A program made the position numbers and the translations under genes. Below are positions 38,701 to 49,082 of a stretch of 64,000 nt of DNA, piece by piece. This stretch comes from Algoriphagus terrigena DSM 22685 (GTDB lineage: Bacteria > Bacteroidota > Bacteroidia > Cytophagales > Cyclobacteriaceae). The stretch is from assembly GCF_000429445.1 (NCBI RefSeq), contig NZ_AUBW01000013.1, positions 62,001-126,000 of the forward strand, given 5' to 3'. A model generated the notes under the pieces. The model was not told the DNA's origin. It made no database searches and saw only the letters and a program-made list of their open reading frames with translations. Each line of letters starts with the position of its first letter. Within the stretch, counting starts at the first letter, position 1.

Positions 38701-38738
38701 AGGACACACCATACCATGACTATTTTTATATATCTCAT
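35718..38738 (-). CDS. xusC: SusC/RagA TonB-dependent transporter, second of tandem pair (XusC-like)
   Basis: A 1006-residue outer-membrane transporter. A signal peptide (to about YQLMAQNG) is followed by a short, diverged carboxypeptidase-like domain (KTIPGAIITSEEDDFTAVSD). The plug contains MPDVLENNYITNPLDGMEAY, LLVLVDGIPRD and KGVIMVSTKRG, followed by a large barrel ending GIRAMF. It has no STN domain and I cannot find the usual EEVVVIGY-type TonB box before the plug, unlike its partner at 40691-44122. It should therefore import but not signal to FecR. The matching SusD lies 23 bp downstream. Confidence 0.93.
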   Translation of the reverse strand: MRYIKIVMVWCVLAVVFPYQLMAQNGQKLILNPVVKSSLGKTIPGAIITSEEDDFTAVSDSLGVARLEVSSNAYLSVEAPGYETRLIQVSPNLEGITLFAFLEGQGVNVAFQTKNKADLIGGVSYVNMPDVLENNYITNPLDGMEAYVGGYNGNLWGNASLLVLVDGIPRDIQSVHPTEIAQITFLKGVSAVALYGSKAAKGVIMVSTKRGVANAQNITLRTNAGVNTPKAYPEYLGSGEYMSLYNEARANDGLSSLYSQNDIYNYSSGSNPYRYPNVDYYSPEYLREAHSRYDGNLEISGGNETARYYTNVGFMTEGTILNFGQAAESANERFNVRGNIDLNLNDFISAKVDAAAIFNNQNGVNTGAYFQGASILRPNRFTPLIPLEYIEEDDDASWKMVETSDHVIDGKYLLGGTQLDQTNPIADIFAGGSEKFTSRQFQFNAGIDADLRNLTEGLSFSSLFGLNYATSYTLSFDNQYAVYEPTWTNYNGMDQIEKLTKYGQDASSRTQNINGNWFRQTVALSAQMNYNRTFDQKHNVSAILLANGYQIAESAIYHKVSNANLGLYFGYNYEQKYYAEFSGALVHTAKLAEGNRNAFSPTVSLGWRVTGEEFLASSSVLDDLKISVSAGILNTDLDIDNFYLYEAIYTDEGSWYEWKDGLNNTGTDVRRGENLDLTFPKREEISLQLDASLFNNLLSVNGSVFTSKMTGLFVQNSILYPSHFVTGWPQSSWIPFVNYNNDIRNGADFQLNLNKRTGLVDWTMGVSGIYYNTKASKRSENFEDSYQNRQGMPLDAIWGLESLGLFSGIEEIENSPTQAFGEVKPGDIKYKDQNSDGIVNAQDEVYLGRGGWSGAPLTMGFNLSAKVKNLTFFVLGTMRSGAYAMKNNSYFWVNADDKYSAVVRDRWTEETQDTATFPRLTTLSGDNNFRNSDYWLYSTNRFDLAKVQVSYTFPKSIIGDGFVKELGTYISGSNLLTVGPNQDILEMNIGFGPQMRFYNFGIRAMF

Positions 38739-38781
38739 TACGAAAGTTCATTTAGATGATGAAAAGATTAACATCGCCTGC

Positions 38782-40677
38782 TTACCAGCCGGGATTCTGC
38801 GTCATCTCCGGATATAGCGACACATCAGATACTTTCAGGGGCAGCCAGTAGTGCCTTTCCGTAAACGGACGCTTCAGGATCACTTCCTCCCGGATGTTTG
38901 CCACGCGATTCTGGGTGGGGTCATCGTAGTTGAATTCGCCGACGCGATCCATTTCCAGTGAGGTCTTCACAGTATAGGGCTCGTCGATCAACAGCATCCA
39001 ACGACGAAGGTCGGTGAAGCGATGTCTCTCGAACGCCAGCTCTACAGCGCGCTCTCTTCTCAACTCCGGTAAAAACACCTCCACTGATCCGACGAATTTG
39101 CTGTGGACGGGAGCCATTCCCGCCCGATTTCGGATGACGTTCACGGCATCCACAGCGGACTTGGCAAATGTAGCACTCGGGGTATTCGGTGAGTTGTAGC
39201 CCATCAGTGCCGCTTCGGCGTACATCAGATAGATGTCCGCCACTCTCATGTAAGGCACGTTGATGTGAAGAGAAGTCCCCCAGTCGTACGCGTTGTCATA
39301 CTTATTGGCTTTGAGGGGAACAAACTTTTTGCTCATGTAGCCGGTGCGGCTTCCGTTGCTCTGGTTTCTGTAGCTGCCGCCTGTAAAAAGGTTGGCGTGC
39401 CGGTTGACTTCTTGACTTTGGTCCGGAATTGATCCCTGGATTACTTTGACTCCGTCAAACGTGATGTCGCTGTAGAATCTCGGGTCCCGACCCTTCCAAG
39501 GGTAATGTGGATCATAGCCGGACTCAGGGTCGGGCTTAGAGATGTCTTCGGGAAGTGGCAATCCATTGGCCATGCCATAGTTGTCATGCACATAGTTGGC
39601 TGTAGGCATAAACATTGTCGCATCGCCCTGACTGATCAGCAAAGGCATGAACTGCTTCGAAATCTGATAGTTACTCCCATTGGCACCGGTCGTAGGAGCA
39701 CGAAACATCGCCTCCGTTCCTCCGGGCATTGCCCAGTTTTGCCCCGTGGTATAGAACAGATTGGACTTCTGTGCAAAAGGCATCAGCGAGTACAAGGTCT
39801 GACCGCTTTCGATCAATTGAAGCAGCTCGCCAAACACCTCTGCAGCCTTCTTGGCGTACTCGGTGTCGTAGGACTCGCTGCCGGTATCGGTGAAATTCAT
39901 CAGCGGACTGGCTGCCCATAGGAGGTTTTTGCCGAGGTAGCCCAAAGCCATTGCTTTGTTGATACGCATGGTATTTTTGCCAATGGTGTTTTTGCCCGCC
40001 GAGGTATTGTCCCAGTTGAGGGGCAGAAGGTCCGCTGCCCGGCGAAGATCCTCTGCGACTCGATCTGCGCTTTCTCTGTAAGTGAGCCGGGGAAGCCGAA
40101 GTTTTTCGTCGCTGGGCAACACATAGTCGATGTAAGGCAGGCCGCCGAAATACTGGATCAGTTGAAAATGAAACCACCCCCTGAAAAAAAGCAGCTGGCT
40201 TTCGATGAGATCTCTTTCTTCAGCGGTAGCATCTGTGAGCCGGTTGAGATTTTCGAGTCCCAAATTTGCTTTTCGGATGCCCCGCCAAGCTAGCGGCCAC
40301 AAGGCTTTTGCATGGTGTCCGTTGATGGTGGAAGCGTTGCCTTTATCAAACCATCCTACACCACCCCCTTGCTCTGCCTGCCAGGCCCAGAAGTTACCTC
40401 GATCAAAGTTGTAGGAGACGGTGAAGGTACCCGCTGTGGACTCGATCTCATCTTCGCCAAAGTTCCAGGCACTAACCCAATAGGACAGGGTGAAGTTGGG
40501 GATGCAGTGATACAGCTCCTCTGTAAAACCCTGAAAGTTGGTAAAATTCTGAAAAGCGGTCTCCTCGGAGATAATTGATTCCGGAGACCGTTCGAGGTAA
40601 TCTTCGCAAGAAGTGACAGATAGAAAAAGGCCTACCAGAAAACTTCCCTTTATGATATTCTTTAGATAGTTGTTCAT
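38782..40677 (-). CDS. xusB: SusD/RagB-family glycan-binding lipoprotein (XusB-like)
   Basis: A 631-residue protein with lipobox SVTSCEDY (Cys24). Typical SusD blocks are CEDYLERSPESIISEETAF, LLFFRGWFHFQLIQYFGG, PYMRVADIYLMYAEAALM and LRRERAVELAFERHRFTDL, ending TQNPGW. It pairs with the STN-bearing SusC immediately upstream (13 bp gap) and binds xylan chains on the surface. It belongs to a longer SusD subtype than the 585-residue partner at 33937, consistent with the different xusB and xusD lineages. Confidence 0.94.
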   Translation of the reverse strand: MNNYLKNIIKGSFLVGLFLSVTSCEDYLERSPESIISEETAFQNFTNFQGFTEELYHCIPNFTLSYWVSAWNFGEDEIESTAGTFTVSYNFDRGNFWAWQAEQGGGVGWFDKGNASTINGHHAKALWPLAWRGIRKANLGLENLNRLTDATAEERDLIESQLLFFRGWFHFQLIQYFGGLPYIDYVLPSDEKLRLPRLTYRESADRVAEDLRRAADLLPLNWDNTSAGKNTIGKNTMRINKAMALGYLGKNLLWAASPLMNFTDTGSESYDTEYAKKAAEVFGELLQLIESGQTLYSLMPFAQKSNLFYTTGQNWAMPGGTEAMFRAPTTGANGSNYQISKQFMPLLISQGDATMFMPTANYVHDNYGMANGLPLPEDISKPDPESGYDPHYPWKGRDPRFYSDITFDGVKVIQGSIPDQSQEVNRHANLFTGGSYRNQSNGSRTGYMSKKFVPLKANKYDNAYDWGTSLHINVPYMRVADIYLMYAEAALMGYNSPNTPSATFAKSAVDAVNVIRNRAGMAPVHSKFVGSVEVFLPELRRERAVELAFERHRFTDLRRWMLLIDEPYTVKTSLEMDRVGEFNYDDPTQNRVANIREEVILKRPFTERHYWLPLKVSDVSLYPEMTQNPGW

Positions 40678-40690
40678 ATGGAATACTGGT

Positions 40691-43600
40691 TTAGAATGTG
40701 ACGTTTAGCCCTAGATTGATTCTTTTGACAGTAGGATATGCACCTGCGTAGCCAGCGGAAGAGAAGTTGGACTCCCGATCATCAGGCATGTCCGTCCATA
40801 ACAGGAGGTTGTTACCATTGAGATAGAGTCTGAAAGTTTCTACTCCCATATTTCTCACCCACTCCTGGTTGAATGCGTAGGCGATCTCGGCATTCTTCAG
40901 TCTGAGGTAAGAGCCATCGTAGAGATAGCGCTGTCCATTGCTGTAGCCAGGCATCAGTGCTCCCCATCTCGGCATCGGAGAATCCGGGTCCACGTTCTCT
41001 TCAGACCAGTAGGTTCCTTCTTCATAGACTCGATTCAGACGGTTGTTGAGACTGGCCAGGGGAACATCCCGGGTGACGTTGTTGACACCATAGAATTGTA
41101 CGTAGATGCTGAGACCCTTCCACTCCGCACCGAGATTCGTGCTGAAGGTGTTTTCCGGCACACCGGAGTATCCATAGGGAGCGGAGTCAAAGGAGTCGAT
41201 CACTCCATCTCCGTTAAAGTCCAAGATTTGCATCCCGCCGGGGAGTTTCATCTGGTCATTTGAGTTGTGAGGCGTACTGGCGTAGAGTTCATCCCATGAG
41301 CTGTAGTAGCCATTGCTGATATGATTGCGGTATTGTCCGAGCTGATAGCCCTGGTCTTTCTGATACGCTAATTGCAGTTCAGGATCGTCGCGTTCGATTA
41401 CGACGTTTTCAGCATGTGTCATGGAGAAATCGCCCCAGACACGGATTTGGTTTTCGAAGGTGTAACTGGAGCCAATTGTCAGTTCAAAACCCTTCGTCTT
41501 CACTCGCCCGAGGTTGGCTGCGGGAGCCGTAGTACCGTAGTAGCTGGGGATGGAGCGGTCGCCGGACATCAGGATGTCTTTGCGGTCGTCTTCGAAGTAT
41601 TCAAAGTTGCCGTTGATGAGTCCGTTGAACAGTTCGACTTCGAGACCAATGTTGGTTTTGTACACCGTCTCCCAGTGAACTTGCGGATTGCCGACCGAGG
41701 ACTGACTATACCAAGTGTAAGGGCTGTATTCGCCGCCTTCACCGATTATACCCAGCTGCGAACTGTTGCCATAGCTCCACTGATCCATAAACAGGAAACG
41801 ACCCCCGATGTTGTCGTCCCCGACTTCTCCGTAACTGGCGCGCACTTTCAGGAAGTCGATCACAGAAAGTGATTTCATGAATCCTTCTTCCGAAATAACC
41901 CAGCCGATCCCTCCGGAAGAGAAGAAGGCGAAGCGGTACTCAGGCGAGAATTTTTCAGAGCCGTTGTATGCTCCGCTGTAGTCTAGCAGGTACTTGTTTT
42001 TGTAATCGTATGTTGCCCTGAAAACCCAGTCTTCCCGGTAGGAAGGGATCATGTTACCGGTTGCGTCTTCTTGACGGCTCATCAAGCCCATCACCGAATA
42101 GTTGTGCCGATCCGCGATACTGCCTGCATAGTTGAGCTGAAGCTGGTAATACAGCCTTCGTTGTGCTCCGTCGACGGTTCCGGCGGACGTGCCCCAGGTC
42201 ACCGCTTCCCTGAAGTCAAATCGGCTGTTGGCATCGACCACGTCGTCATATAGATGTACGCCCGTCGTAGGATCGATCCACTTTTGAAACGGCGTGTTGT
42301 ACAGGTCATTTACTCCTCTGTTTCTTTCGGTAAAGGAATTGTCCACTGCCAAGGTCCCGCGGAAATCCAGACCTTTCAAGATCATTCCGAGGTCTTGGTT
42401 CAGGACAAAGTTTGTGGACAGTTGTGTCGTAGTCAGGTATTGCACCCCGCTGACGGCGAGGATTCTGACGGAGTTTTCCGCTGCTACGTCATCCGGGGTA
42501 TACACTCCCCATGCGCCATCCGCATAGACTGGTAAGAATGCATCCGGCGGGTTGCCGTAAGCGGCACTCCAGAAACTGTTAGAATCACCCCCTCCCCAGG
42601 GGGTCTTTCTCGTGCCATAAGATCCGCCGAGATTCACCTGAAGCTTGGTGGTTGGAGTCAGTTGAAAATCCAGATTGCTCCGGAAGTTGAGGCGGTTGTA
42701 GTTGTATCCGGGGTCATATCCGCGGTTGTTATCAAAATCTCTAAAAAGGTCACCCTCGTTTTGAAAATCGATGCTTGCAAAGTACTGGGTAAACTTGGTT
42801 CCTCCCTGGATTCCCACGTTGGCATTGTAGGCCATTGCGTAGTCTTTGAAGAGGGTTTCTTGCCAGTCAATGTTTGGGTAGCGCTCAGACTCCTCAAGAT
42901 TGGCAGGGTTTAGATATTTGTTTTGGATAGAAAAAGGGATGTAATCGGACCATCCGGATGGATTGGCAGTGAGTTCGTTTTCGATCGCTCTGTTTCGCAC
43001 CCCGATCGCGCTGAAAGCGTCGTATTTTCCAGGAAGTTTAGAGACTAACTTGACTGTAGAGCTGACGTTGGCGGTGATCTGGGCCTTCCCTTCTCGGCCC
43101 CGTTTGGTGGTCACAATGATTACTCCATTGGCACCTCGGGAACCGAATACCGCGGTTGCTGAGGCATCTTTCAAGACAGAGATGCTCTGCACGGAACCGA
43201 TATCCATCGTGTTGAAAAACTCAGGACGCTCGACACCGTCCACAAGGATCAATGGTGCGTTTCCATTCCAGCTATTTTGGCCCCGAATGACGATCTGGGG
43301 ACTTTCTCCACCGGGAACCCCGGTGCTTGCGGTCGTGATCACTCCTGGTAGGTTACCGGTGAGTGCTGAGCCGACGTTGGATACGCCCCCGGTTCGCTTG
43401 AGGACTTCACCACTGGTCTGAGCCACGGCTCCGACGATGGTTTCTTTTTTCTGCTCGGCATATCCGATCACAATCACTTCCTCAAGCGATTGTAGATCTT
43501 CCTCCAGCATCACATTGATAAACGCGGCATTGGTTACCAGCATTTCTTTCTCTACAAAACCGATAAAACTAAAGACGAGGATGTCGCCTTCATTAACATC

Positions 43601-44122
43601 GATGATGTATTCGCCGTTGAGATCAGTGGTCGTACCGCGGTTGGTATTTTTGATCCGAACCGTCACTCCCGGCAGTGCCAATCCGGTGTGATCCAAGACT
43701 TGTCCCCTGATTTCAATTTCTCTCGGCGTGATCTCCGGGGCGGGTTGCTCTCTCTTGGGTCCGGTGGTGATATGGATGTTTTCATCCAGCTGAACAAACT
43801 TCAGATTTGCCTGAGTGGCTAGTTCCAACAGCACCTCCGAGAGCGGTGCCTTGATCTTTGCCAGATCGACTCTCAATCGGTCGACGGGTACTTTCGCCTT
43901 GTTGTAGGTGAACTGAAAACCGCTTTGGGTCTCAAGCTCGGCGATAACCTTGTGTAGTGTGCTTCCTTTGCAATTGACTGTGACAGTGACATCTTCAAGT
44001 CCTTTTAATTGGGCATTGCTGGTATTTGCCAGTAGAACTACTGTGCAAAACAGCTGAAAGACGAACGCACACACAAAATATTTGGAAAGCATAATGATTT
44101 TCCTAAGTATTGATTTTTCCAT
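40691..44122 (-). CDS. xusA: SusC/RagA TonB-dependent transducer with STN domain (XusA-like)
   Basis: A 1143-residue outer-membrane protein. After a signal segment (KYFVCAFVFQLFCTVVLLAN) comes an STN domain (residues 50-115; KVIAELETQSGFQFTYN). A carboxypeptidase-like domain (GLALPGVTVRIKNTNRGTTT), the TonB box EVIVIGY, the plug (APLILVDGVERP, GVIIVTTKRG) and the barrel ending GLNVTF follow. STN domains contact FecR anti-sigma factors in the periplasm, so this transporter is both importer and signal input for the FecR/sigma pair encoded just upstream (FecR stop 157 bp away). It is first gene of the structural xylan operon. Confidence 0.95.
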   Translation of the reverse strand: MEKSILRKIIMLSKYFVCAFVFQLFCTVVLLANTSNAQLKGLEDVTVTVNCKGSTLHKVIAELETQSGFQFTYNKAKVPVDRLRVDLAKIKAPLSEVLLELATQANLKFVQLDENIHITTGPKREQPAPEITPREIEIRGQVLDHTGLALPGVTVRIKNTNRGTTTDLNGEYIIDVNEGDILVFSFIGFVEKEMLVTNAAFINVMLEEDLQSLEEVIVIGYAEQKKETIVGAVAQTSGEVLKRTGGVSNVGSALTGNLPGVITTASTGVPGGESPQIVIRGQNSWNGNAPLILVDGVERPEFFNTMDIGSVQSISVLKDASATAVFGSRGANGVIIVTTKRGREGKAQITANVSSTVKLVSKLPGKYDAFSAIGVRNRAIENELTANPSGWSDYIPFSIQNKYLNPANLEESERYPNIDWQETLFKDYAMAYNANVGIQGGTKFTQYFASIDFQNEGDLFRDFDNNRGYDPGYNYNRLNFRSNLDFQLTPTTKLQVNLGGSYGTRKTPWGGGDSNSFWSAAYGNPPDAFLPVYADGAWGVYTPDDVAAENSVRILAVSGVQYLTTTQLSTNFVLNQDLGMILKGLDFRGTLAVDNSFTERNRGVNDLYNTPFQKWIDPTTGVHLYDDVVDANSRFDFREAVTWGTSAGTVDGAQRRLYYQLQLNYAGSIADRHNYSVMGLMSRQEDATGNMIPSYREDWVFRATYDYKNKYLLDYSGAYNGSEKFSPEYRFAFFSSGGIGWVISEEGFMKSLSVIDFLKVRASYGEVGDDNIGGRFLFMDQWSYGNSSQLGIIGEGGEYSPYTWYSQSSVGNPQVHWETVYKTNIGLEVELFNGLINGNFEYFEDDRKDILMSGDRSIPSYYGTTAPAANLGRVKTKGFELTIGSSYTFENQIRVWGDFSMTHAENVVIERDDPELQLAYQKDQGYQLGQYRNHISNGYYSSWDELYASTPHNSNDQMKLPGGMQILDFNGDGVIDSFDSAPYGYSGVPENTFSTNLGAEWKGLSIYVQFYGVNNVTRDVPLASLNNRLNRVYEEGTYWSEENVDPDSPMPRWGALMPGYSNGQRYLYDGSYLRLKNAEIAYAFNQEWVRNMGVETFRLYLNGNNLLLWTDMPDDRESNFSSAGYAGAYPTVKRINLGLNVTF

Positions 44123-44279
44123 ACTTTTGTTTATGATTTTAAGTGTGTAAAACTTGAGATTTAGCCTTTGATTAATTTGACGATTGGACCAAGGGCTATA
44201 GGCAGGAGAGCATCGCTTTCCTGCCTATTTTCATTTTTCAGCTTGTGTTTTTTCGACGGGTGTTCATGGTTATTTTGGT

Positions 44280-45308
44280 CTATGGGTTTGAGATTATTAC
44301 TGTTTTATCGACTATTTCATATTTGAATTCAGAGGAGATGCTTATGCCGTCCAGCACTTGATCGAGGGGTTTGTTGCGATAGCGTCCTGAGTAGGACCAG
44401 TCCTCACTTATCGTCAGGTTGCTTTGGATGGTGACACCATACCATGACTCCAACTTTGCGAGAACCTCGGAATAGGTATTGTCTTTGAATACCAGGTTTT
44501 GATCTTTCCAGCCGAAAACCACCATTGGGTCAAACGCACTCATGGATACTGCTCCGTTCTTGTCTTTGATCAGCATTTGGTTGGGTAAGAGCGTGATCAC
44601 TTCGCCATCAGGATCTTCGACTTCCACTTTGCCTTCAACCAGAGCCAGTTCAAAATTTTCGCCTTCCTTGAGATTAAAAGAGGTACCCAATACCCTCACT
44701 TGATTTCGTTCCGTATGGATGACGAAAGGCCGATCTGTATTCTTGGTTACCTCAAAGTAGGCCTCTCCCGTCATGTGGACCTCTCTCTGATCCGCAGCGA
44801 AGGTCTCGGGGTATTCGATGCTGCTTTCGGCGTTGAGATGGACGACTGTGCCGTCCGGGAGTTTGAACTTGTACTTTTGGCCGGCGGGATTGTGTACACT
44901 GAGTAATGTCCTCTTGGGGGAGCTCTCCACGGGATTGTCTTTTTGACCGCCAAAAAAGTCAATGCTATACACGGCGGAAAACACCATGAGCAGGATCGCC
45001 GCTACTTTGTGCCAGCCGCTCCACTGAAAATGTCTGCCGTCGGGCCTTGTTTGATGACTTTTCTCCACGATGTTTTCATAGAGATCCATATAAGCTTGAT
45101 CAGAGAGTTCATATCTGGTCTTATACTGCACCAAGCCTATAATTTCGCGGGCCTTCTGGACGGTCACCCTCCTGTCGGGGTTGTTTTCGATCCATTTCAG
45201 CCAAAAGTGATCGGTTTCTTCACCCGGATTTTTAACCCATTGGATGAAGAATTCGTCGTTTAAAAAATCGACTACTTCGAAGTCCGCATATTTCATTTTT
45301 TCATCCAT
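44280..45308 (-). CDS. FecR-family anti-sigma factor
   Basis: About 342 residues from the ATG at 45308; a TTG at 45332, overlapping the sigma stop by 4 bases, would add eight. The cytoplasmic N-terminal part (residues 1-90) includes FDPF-type anti-sigma helices (FFIQWVKNPGEETDHFWLKW, then IENNPDRR). A membrane helix (VAAILLMVFSAVYSIDFF) follows. The periplasmic FecR domain contains LPDGTVVHLNAESSIEYPE, AYFEVTKNTDRPFVIHT and VLGTSFNLKE. The C-terminal domain (FKDNTYSEVLAKLESWYGV, then GISISSEFKYEI) meets the STN domain of the TonB transducer. It holds the sigma factor until xylan fragments bind the receptor. Confidence 0.94.
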   Translation of the reverse strand: MDEKMKYADFEVVDFLNDEFFIQWVKNPGEETDHFWLKWIENNPDRRVTVQKAREIIGLVQYKTRYELSDQAYMDLYENIVEKSHQTRPDGRHFQWSGWHKVAAILLMVFSAVYSIDFFGGQKDNPVESSPKRTLLSVHNPAGQKYKFKLPDGTVVHLNAESSIEYPETFAADQREVHMTGEAYFEVTKNTDRPFVIHTERNQVRVLGTSFNLKEGENFELALVEGKVEVEDPDGEVITLLPNQMLIKDKNGAVSMSAFDPMVVFGWKDQNLVFKDNTYSEVLAKLESWYGVTIQSNLTISEDWSYSGRYRNKPLDQVLDGISISSEFKYEIVDKTVIISNP

Positions 45309-45328
45309 GGTCGGAATAGGTACCGCGG

Positions 45329-45982
45329 TCAAACCCGCGAAACTTCAAATATTTCTTTTAGCTTTTCCATGGCCCGATAGACCAGTGTTCTAGCTGTCTT
45401 TACTTCATTAAAATCCATGATCTCCGCGATCTCCTGATAGGATAGTTCCTCCTGATATAGCATCACGATGGCCTGTCGCTGCCTTGGCGAGAGTTGATTG
45501 AGTGCCTTAGTGATCTCGGCTTTGGTCTCGCTGGCAAACTCCTGCATGATCAGCTTGGACTCATGGGATGTTTCGACGAGAAAGTCATTTTCGGCAGAGC
45601 CAAAGGAAGTCAGGACTTTACTGTGCTTGTTTTCTTTTTTGATCTGCTTAAAAAGTTCCCGGTGAAACACGGTAAACAGATAGCCCTTGATCCGCTGTAC
45701 GTCGCCGAGTCGGCTTTGATTTTTGCGAAGGTCAATAAACATCTTTTGCAGACAATCCCTGACCATGTCGTCTCGCTGACAGACCTGCATGCCGTAGTTG
45801 TATAGATCTGCGACGTGCTTGCGGTAGATGTAGTTGAAGGCGGCTTCATCACCAGCCTTAAAGGAAGCCCAGACCTCCCGGTCTGATTTTTCGGTATATA
45901 CAACCAGCACTTTACTATGCTGCATGTACAGCATAGCAGAGGCTTCAGAGGTTTCGATAGATTTATTTTGGGTCTTTTTCAT
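45329..45982 (-). CDS. ECF-type RNA polymerase sigma factor
   Basis: A 217-residue sigma-70-family protein. Region 2 covers EAAFNYIYRKHVADLYNYGM and DMVRDCLQKMFIDLRKN, with the -10-reading part at QRIKGYLFTVFHRELFKQIK. Region 4 covers ALNQLSPRQRQAIVMLYQEE and LSYQEIAEIMDFNEVKTART (HTH). The first 35 residues are an unusual polar extension; a start at Met17 or Met20 is possible. It is paired with the FecR gene and presumably directs transcription of the xylan operon downstream. A stretch of palindromes about 140 bases upstream may regulate it. Confidence 0.93.
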   Translation of the reverse strand: MKKTQNKSIETSEASAMLYMQHSKVLVVYTEKSDREVWASFKAGDEAAFNYIYRKHVADLYNYGMQVCQRDDMVRDCLQKMFIDLRKNQSRLGDVQRIKGYLFTVFHRELFKQIKKENKHSKVLTSFGSAENDFLVETSHESKLIMQEFASETKAEITKALNQLSPRQRQAIVMLYQEELSYQEIAEIMDFNEVKTARTLVYRAMEKLKEIFEVSRV

Positions 45983-46122
45983 TCGAACAGGAAGGTATCT
46001 CCACTCTTCACTTATAAAGAGGAGTTTGCGAGGTCGAACAACCTCAAGATTTTAAATTATTTTCATTTATATCTCAAAAAAGCTCCATTGAAGCTCACGC
46101 ACATCCATATAATTGGACAAAA

Positions 46123-46152
46123 GCATAGCTATGCAGAATAATATTCCGCATA
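46123..46152. promoter_or_regulatory. Two overlapping palindromes upstream of the sigma gene
   Basis: gcatagctatgc (46123-46134) is a perfect 12-base palindrome. It overlaps atgcagaat-aat-attccgcat (46131-46151), palindromic with one mismatch. They lie between the esterase stop and the sigma start, with no T-run on the expected side for a terminator. They could be a binding site or the end of the upstream transcript. Confidence 0.35.
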
Positions 46153-46230
46153 AAAAACCCTCAGTCTAAAGAGGTTGGTCAGATCAATTTTTCTTAGCCA
46201 AAGAATGACAGGTAGCTTTCTGCTGGAGAA

Positions 46231-47145
46231 TTAATTAGAGGCTAAAAAACCATTTACATCCAGCCAATGGATAAAAGCATCAAACCAGCGGTTGCTGGTT
46301 CGGCCCGGATTACCCAGCCCAAAACCGTGTCCACCGTTTTGGTAAAGATGAAACTCGACAGGGATGCCAGCTTTGTACCAGGAATCGACCACACCGAACT
46401 GGCCTTTAAAAAGAAAATCGTCTGTAGCGATTACATTAAACATGGGCGGGGCGTCTTTGGGAACTTCCACAGGTCCCATCCCGCCATAGATCGGGCCAAT
46501 AAAGGCCAATTTCATCGTCTTGGAGTTCAAGGTGCTGTGCATGGTCAATCCCGCACCAGCCGAAAAACCGATCATTCCCAGTCTATCCACATCCACTCCC
46601 CATTCCTCTGCACGCTCCACAATCATGGCATAGGCAGCCTCGGCATCTTCCAATTGATCCGAAAGATCAAAGGATGCCGGTCTCGGAGGGGCTTCTCCCT
46701 GGACAGCGGGTCGTGGTGATAAGGTCTGGTTCATAGATTCTTTAAAACCATCCATGGACTCGGGAGTTGGGCGCAAGCGGTACTTGAGGACAAAGGCTGC
46801 TGTTCCCTGATCGGCAAGTGCCTGCGCTACCTCCCAACCTTCATTTCCAAGAGAAAGCCATCTGAAACCTCCACCCGGAGCCACAATTACCGCTGCACCA
46901 TTGGCTTTGCCCGGTTCAGGTAAAAATGGAGTAATTGTCGCGGTGGTGATATTTCTCGCCATCGGATCACCCCATTGCTTAAACCAAGTTTCGGTAGCAG
47001 GTTGATTTTCCACTCCGCCTGTATTGAGCAAGATAGCATTGGGTTCAGCTGGTCTTTCCAGGGGATAAATAGTGCCATCCTGGGCCATGGCGGAGGAGGC
47101 GATCAACAGGCAGGACGCCAGGATCGAGTGTTTAAATAGGTTCAT
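46231..47145 (-). CDS. Secreted alpha/beta hydrolase, acetyl-xylan-esterase-like
   Basis: A 304-residue protein with a signal peptide (ILASCLLIASSAMAQDG). It is a BD-FAE/Axe-type serine esterase: oxyanion-hole region IVAPGGGFRWLS, nucleophile Ser in IGFSAGAGLTMH, acid Asp in NVIATDDFLFKG and catalytic His in NGGHGFGLG. Such enzymes remove acetyl or other small acyl groups from xylan and are frequent in hemicellulose loci. It ends the minus-strand run that starts with the aldo/keto reductase and lies 248 bp before the sigma gene. The exact ester (acetyl or feruloyl) is not determined. Confidence 0.87.
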   Translation of the reverse strand: MNLFKHSILASCLLIASSAMAQDGTIYPLERPAEPNAILLNTGGVENQPATETWFKQWGDPMARNITTATITPFLPEPGKANGAAVIVAPGGGFRWLSLGNEGWEVAQALADQGTAAFVLKYRLRPTPESMDGFKESMNQTLSPRPAVQGEAPPRPASFDLSDQLEDAEAAYAMIVERAEEWGVDVDRLGMIGFSAGAGLTMHSTLNSKTMKLAFIGPIYGGMGPVEVPKDAPPMFNVIATDDFLFKGQFGVVDSWYKAGIPVEFHLYQNGGHGFGLGNPGRTSNRWFDAFIHWLDVNGFLASN

Positions 47146-47239
47146 GATAGTATTGGGTTTTGTTAATTGCTATTGTTTGGGAAATATTATTTATCCAACT
47201 GACATACTGCTACTTAGCAACTTTAAATAGAAGATTTTT

Positions 47240-49082
<1,843 letters not shown>

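Noticed and set aside
46082-46160. Rho-independent terminator for the esterase run
   Set aside because: The stem at 46130-46152 has its T-run on the wrong side for minus-strand termination, so it is listed as a palindrome instead.
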